Source: Bacteroidota bacterium
Lineage (GTDB): Bacteria; Bacteroidota; Bacteroidia; Palsa-948
Assembly (NCBI GenBank): GCA_016195025.1
Contig: JACQAL010000016.1
Coordinates: 1-64,000 of the forward strand
Length of the DNA: 64,000 nucleotides
Direction: 5' to 3'
Shown: in pieces, positions 60,679 through 64,000 of the stretch
Position numbering within the stretch: position 1 is the first letter of the stretch
Layout of the letters: every line of letters begins with the position of its first letter
The notes under the pieces: model-generated
What the model saw: the letters and a program-made list of their open reading frames with translations, nothing else
Told to the model about the DNA's origin: nothing
Database searches by the model: none
Translations under genes and position numbers: made by a program

Positions 60679-63234
60679 ATGAAAAAACTTTTATTCTTTT
60701 GTCTGGCAGCAATCATACTCCCCTCTCTTTCAGGAGAGGGGTTAGGGGGTGGGGTCTCGGCTCAACCCGCAACCTGGTCTCCCCGCGGCATCGGTGGCGG
60801 AGGCGCGCTGTTTTCGCCAAGCATTAATCCCGCCAACCCCAATGAATATTACATCGCCTGCGATATGAGCGAACTTTTTCACAGCACCGATTTCGGAAAA
60901 TCGTATTCTCAATTACACTTTTCGCAGTTTGTGGGCGGGCACAATTCAAAAGTTTGTTTTACTTCCACCGCAAATCTTTTGTACAGCATCAGTTATCCCG
61001 ACCCCGCGCAGGTGGGAATCCCCGTGAACAGTACGGACAACGGTGTAACATGGACTCCGCTCGCTGGAAATCCCGACCCGAGTTCAGATGTATGGACGCT
61101 CGATGTGGATTATAATAATTCCAATCGCGTCATCATTTCTTTTTACGCTGACATTTGGTTCTCAAGCAACGGAGGAACTACGTTCACAAAAATTCACACA
61201 GCAGCAAATTCAGGAAGCGGAAATGTTGTGGGCGGAGTTTTCTGGGATGGAAATAATATTTACATCGGCACAAATGATGGCGTTTTAATTTCTACCAATG
61301 GCGGAGGAAGCTGGAGCACGGCATCCATCACAGGAATTGCAAACGGTGACCAGATTTTTTCTTTCGCGGGCGCGAAGGTTGGCGTTACCACACGGTTTTT
61401 TTGCCTCACCGCCAACGCGGGAAATATTTATGTAGGCGTGCAGGGTTCTGACTACTGGGGATTTTACACAAGCGTTTATTCCTGTGATTACGGAAGCACG
61501 CAATGGGTGGCGAAGAACACGGGCATCACGCTCAACACCGATTACCCGATGTTCGTTGCGATGGCGCAGAATGATATTGCTACTGCTTACCTCGCGGGAA
61601 GCAACTCAAGCGGTTATCCGAATATTTTGAAAACAACAAACGCTAGCGCGAACTGGTCGCACGTTTTCAACACGAACAACAATCAAAATATTATTACCGG
61701 CTGGAGCGGATACCAGGGAGATAAAGATTGGAGCTGGGGAGAATGTCCGTTTGGAGTTTCGGTTTGTCCGCAAAATTCCAACTATGTAATTTTTGGCGAC
61801 TTTGGTTTCTGCCATAAAACTTCCAATGGAGGAACAACGTGGAAGCAGGCGTATGTTGACACAACGAATCAGCATCCGGCAAACGCGCCCACTCCGAAAA
61901 AAGCAAATTACAATTCCATCGGAATGGAAAACACAACTTGCTGGCAAGTGCATTGGGTGAACGCAAACACGATGTGGTCGTCTTATTCTGACATAGGAGG
62001 AATCCGTTCCACCGATGGAGGAAACAGTTGGTCGTTCAATTATTCCGGAATGACAGTGAACTCAACTTACAGAGTTGCGCAGGGAACGAACGGAACTTTG
62101 TATGCTGCTACTTCCGGCATTCACGATATGTACCAGAGCACGCGCTTAGCCGATGCGCAATTGGATGCCGCAGATGCAAGCGGAAAAATTTCTTACTCCA
62201 CGGATAATGGTTTAACGTGGACGCAGCTTCATTCATTCGGCCATCCGGTTTTCTGGATTGCACTCGACCCGAATAATTCCAACCGCGCCTATGCGAGCGT
62301 GATTCATTACGCAAGCGGAAGCGGAATTGGCGGAGTTTACATTTGCAATGACTTGAATAATCTTTCCACTTCCACCTGGACAAAACTTCCTGACCCACCG
62401 AACACAGAAAAACATCCCGCGTGTTTGGTTGTGCTCAAGGATGGAAAATTAGTTGCAACTTTTTCCGGCAGAAGAAATTCTTCGGGAACTTTTACTGCGA
62501 GTTCAGGTTGTTTTATCTATGACCCGGTCGCAAATTCCTGGACAAATGTTACCGACAACGGAATGAAATACTGGACAAAAGATATTGTGGTTGACCCGAA
62601 TGATGTAACGCAAAACACATGGTATGTTGGTGTCTTCAGCGGATGGGGAGGGCCTCCGAATGGTTTGGGCGGCTTGTACAAAACCACCAACCGCGGAACA
62701 TCGTGGACAAAACTTACGGGAACAACTCTTGACAGAGTAACTTCCTGCACCTTCAATCCAATGAACGCAAATGAAATTTATCTCACCACCGAAACGCAGG
62801 GATTGTGGATGAGCAGCAATATAAATTCTCCTTCTCCAACTTTCAGCAACGTTGCGAATTATCCTTTCAGACAACCGGAAAGAGTTTTCTTCAATCCTTC
62901 CAACACAAACGAAATGTGGGTTTCAAGTTTCGGAAACGGAATGAAAATGGGATTGATGAATCCGAATGGAGTTGCAGAGTTCAGCAATAACAATGAAGAA
63001 AGTTTTTTTGTTTATCCGAATCCTTCTAATGGAGCATTCGAAATTAAAAATGAAATCCCGATAGCTATCGGGATAAAAATTAAAAATGTGGAAGTGTACG
63101 ATGTGTTTGGAGAAAAAGTTTATTCTGAAAAAATTCTAAATACTAATTCCTTAATCCTGAATCTGGATTTATCGAATGGAATTTACTTTTTGAAAATCGG
63201 AAATTCGGTTAAGAAAATAGTAGTGCAAAAATAA
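60679..63234 (+). CDS. Secreted BNR/GH74-like beta-propeller protein with T9SS type A sorting domain
   Basis: 851 residues. Signal peptide 1-~33 is split by an in-frame mini-palindrome: MKKLLFFCLAAIILPSLSGE, then GLGGGVSAQ. The mature part starts WSPRGIGGGGALFSPSINPA, like the start of GH74 xyloglucanases, and has many Asp-box/BNR turns (STDNGVTW, SSNGGTTF, STNGGGSW, STDGGNSW, TTNRGTSW), so one or two seven-bladed propellers. GH74 catalytic Asp residues cannot be assigned with confidence. Sorting domain from FFVYPNPSNGAFEIKNE with palindrome-encoded IPIAIGIKIKN, ending IVVQK. Glycan binding or hydrolysis is a guess from fold. Confidence 0.85.
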   Translation: MKKLLFFCLAAIILPSLSGEGLGGGVSAQPATWSPRGIGGGGALFSPSINPANPNEYYIACDMSELFHSTDFGKSYSQLHFSQFVGGHNSKVCFTSTANLLYSISYPDPAQVGIPVNSTDNGVTWTPLAGNPDPSSDVWTLDVDYNNSNRVIISFYADIWFSSNGGTTFTKIHTAANSGSGNVVGGVFWDGNNIYIGTNDGVLISTNGGGSWSTASITGIANGDQIFSFAGAKVGVTTRFFCLTANAGNIYVGVQGSDYWGFYTSVYSCDYGSTQWVAKNTGITLNTDYPMFVAMAQNDIATAYLAGSNSSGYPNILKTTNASANWSHVFNTNNNQNIITGWSGYQGDKDWSWGECPFGVSVCPQNSNYVIFGDFGFCHKTSNGGTTWKQAYVDTTNQHPANAPTPKKANYNSIGMENTTCWQVHWVNANTMWSSYSDIGGIRSTDGGNSWSFNYSGMTVNSTYRVAQGTNGTLYAATSGIHDMYQSTRLADAQLDAADASGKISYSTDNGLTWTQLHSFGHPVFWIALDPNNSNRAYASVIHYASGSGIGGVYICNDLNNLSTSTWTKLPDPPNTEKHPACLVVLKDGKLVATFSGRRNSSGTFTASSGCFIYDPVANSWTNVTDNGMKYWTKDIVVDPNDVTQNTWYVGVFSGWGGPPNGLGGLYKTTNRGTSWTKLTGTTLDRVTSCTFNPMNANEIYLTTETQGLWMSSNINSPSPTFSNVANYPFRQPERVFFNPSNTNEMWVSSFGNGMKMGLMNPNGVAEFSNNNEESFFVYPNPSNGAFEIKNEIPIAIGIKIKNVEVYDVFGEKVYSEKILNTNSLILNLDLSNGIYFLKIGNSVKKIVVQK
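60718..60757. repeat. G-rich mini-palindrome inside signal-peptide codons
   Basis: CTCCCCTCTCTTTCAGGAGA followed by GGGGTTAGGGGGTGGGG. It encodes PSLSGEGLGGGV between the hydrophobic core and the cleavage region of the secreted propeller protein. Confidence 0.8.
63055..63074. repeat. Perfect 20-bp CCCGAT palindrome inside the sorting-domain codons
   Basis: ATCCCGATAGCTATCGGGAT, fully self-complementary, encoding IPIAIGI. Related palindromes at 30708-30733, 46917-46934 and 59647-59661. Confidence 0.85.
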
Positions 63235-63264
63235 TTTTCTCCCTTTAGGGTTTGGGTATCTGAT

Positions 63265-63828
63265 TTACACCGTAAGAATTTCTTTTTCTTTTCCCTCAAG
63301 ATATTTATCCACTTTTCCTATATATGAATCTGTCAGCTCCTGAATTTTTGCTTCCGCTTCTTTTGTTTCATCCTGAGTGAGCGCGGGCTTGGTTATTTTT
63401 TTTACCGCTTCATTTCCTTCCTGGCGCGCTTTGCGGATGCTCACCTTCGCATTCTCTCCTTCTGCTTTCGCTTTCTTCACCAAATCCTTTCTGCGTTCTT
63501 CCGTAAGTGCGGGAACATTTATAATCACTGCTGTTCCGTTGCTTCCCGGATTGAAACCAAGATTTGCTGCCTGTATCGCTTTCTGAATTGGTTCTATCAT
63601 GTTTTTTTCCCAGGGCTGAATCATCAGCGTGCGCGCTTCAGGAGCATTCACGTTAGCCACTTGATTCAATGGAGTCATGTTCCCGTAATAATCCACACGG
63701 ATACCATCCAGCATGGAAGGATTTGCTCTTCCCGTTCTGATTTTTGCGAGTTCCGTTTCAAGATGAGAGATGGCTTTGTCCATCTGTTCTTTTGTAGAAT
63801 CGATTGCGATTTGTGCGTTGGGGTTCAT
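63265..63828 (-). CDS. frr: Ribosome recycling factor
   Basis: 187 residues, full length: LETELAKIRTGRANPSMLDG, VDYYGNMTPLNQVANVNAPE, ARTLMIQPWEKNMIEPIQKA, LTEERRKDLVKKAKAEGENA, and VSIRKARQEGNEAVKK. Splits post-termination ribosomes together with EF-G. ATG at 63828; the 5' region carries an ACGAAT-type repeat (63833-63867). pyrH, which often precedes frr, is not in the window upstream; the next gene on that side is a ribonucleotide reductase end. Confidence 0.97.
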   Translation of the reverse strand: MNPNAQIAIDSTKEQMDKAISHLETELAKIRTGRANPSMLDGIRVDYYGNMTPLNQVANVNAPEARTLMIQPWEKNMIEPIQKAIQAANLGFNPGSNGTAVIINVPALTEERRKDLVKKAKAEGENAKVSIRKARQEGNEAVKKITKPALTQDETKEAEAKIQELTDSYIGKVDKYLEGKEKEILTV

Positions 63829-63887
63829 GGGTTACGAATAACGAATTGGCTACGAATATACGAATATCAAAATTATACAAAACAAAA

Positions 63888-63916
63888 AACCCTGACACTT
63901 TTTGTCAGGGCTTTTG
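63888..63916. terminator. Terminator hairpin between frr and the ribonucleotide reductase gene
   Basis: CCCTGACA (63890-63897), loop CTTTT, TGTCAGGG (63903-63910), with an A-run before and T-rich bases after; works in both directions and probably ends the minus-strand reductase transcript. Confidence 0.8.
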
Positions 63917-63941
63917 AATTTTACTCTTGAATCTTTTGCTC

Positions 63942-64000
63942 TTAACCGGAACAACTCTCGCACGCATCCGGATTATCGAGCGAGCATGCGATTTGAGATA
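63942..64000 (-). CDS. C-terminal end of a probable class I ribonucleotide reductase large subunit (partial)
   Basis: The minus-strand frame entering from the window edge reads SQIACSLDNPDACESCSG and stops at 63942-63944. The ending CSLxNPxxCxxC with a final Cys pair is the flexible tail of class I ribonucleotide reductase alpha subunits, where the Cys pair shuttles reducing power into the active site. Only 18 residues are visible, so the call rests on this tail alone. Confidence 0.6.
   Translation of the reverse strand, partial: SQIACSLDNPDACESCSG

Overview
The window is a gene-dense piece of a Bacteroidota chromosome, most likely from an uncultured, gliding or T9SS-bearing lineage. The evidence is: type IX secretion (T9SS) sorting domains of both type A and type B; a PorU-like C25 peptidase next to a PorV-like barrel and a PorE-like TPR/PD40/OmpA protein; a type III glutamine synthetase; an archaeal-type prolyl-tRNA synthetase; bifunctional HisB; and promoters of the Bacteroidota form TTG-N18/19-TAnnTTTG. 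No rRNA, tRNA, CRISPR array or prophage was seen.

Layout. 1-140: end of a probable insertion sequence that has cut the 3' end of the first secreted protein gene. 120-12901 (minus strand): four large secreted proteins (SprB-repeat, Ig/PKD-repeat, seven-bladed propeller, PKD/GEVED) with T9SS signals. 13091-16072 (minus): FadL/OmpP1-type barrel and a Tyr/Gly-rich lipoprotein. 16167-19598 (plus): proS and an ABC-F ATPase. 19588-25370 (plus): a histidine operon hisGDCBHA preceded by a promoter, a His-rich leader peptide and an attenuator; hisF and hisIE are missing. 25411-28306: small membrane protein (minus) and glnN (plus) with a symmetric dyad overlapping its promoter. 28519-36180: PorE-like protein, purM, prfA, acyl-CoA carboxylase beta subunit (minus), SMR transporter, SDR reductase. 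36189-40887 (minus): sucB, sucA, a small protein and a 2Fe-2S ferredoxin. 40936-41649: glycosyltransferase. 41658-48518 (minus): the C25 peptidase and PorV-like pair. 48592-55931: membrane protein, pssA-purS, lepA, prenyl synthase, sugar epimerase, rfbA. 56007-58430: RND/MMPL exporter. 58527-63234 (plus): radical SAM/SPASM protein, short kelch protein, BNR/GH74-like secreted protein. 63265-64000 (minus): frr and the last residues of a probable ribonucleotide reductase large subunit.

The most unusual content is repetitive DNA. Three intergenic arrays at 8803-8970, 46996-47200 and 60314-60607 have different sequences but exactly the same 21-bp period (seven codons, open on both strands), and each lies beside a sequence encoding the T9SS terminal tail TGKLIIQ/E. 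Separately, several families of short palindromic or simple repeats are scattered through the window and often sit in frame inside genes (PurM, signal peptides, T9SS C-terminal domains). A 7-bp tandem repeat in the signal-peptide codons of the 4101-8717 gene could make that surface protein phase-variable. The genes otherwise describe ordinary housekeeping metabolism (His, Gln, purine, TCA, phospholipid, translation) mixed with a large cell-surface/secretion component.
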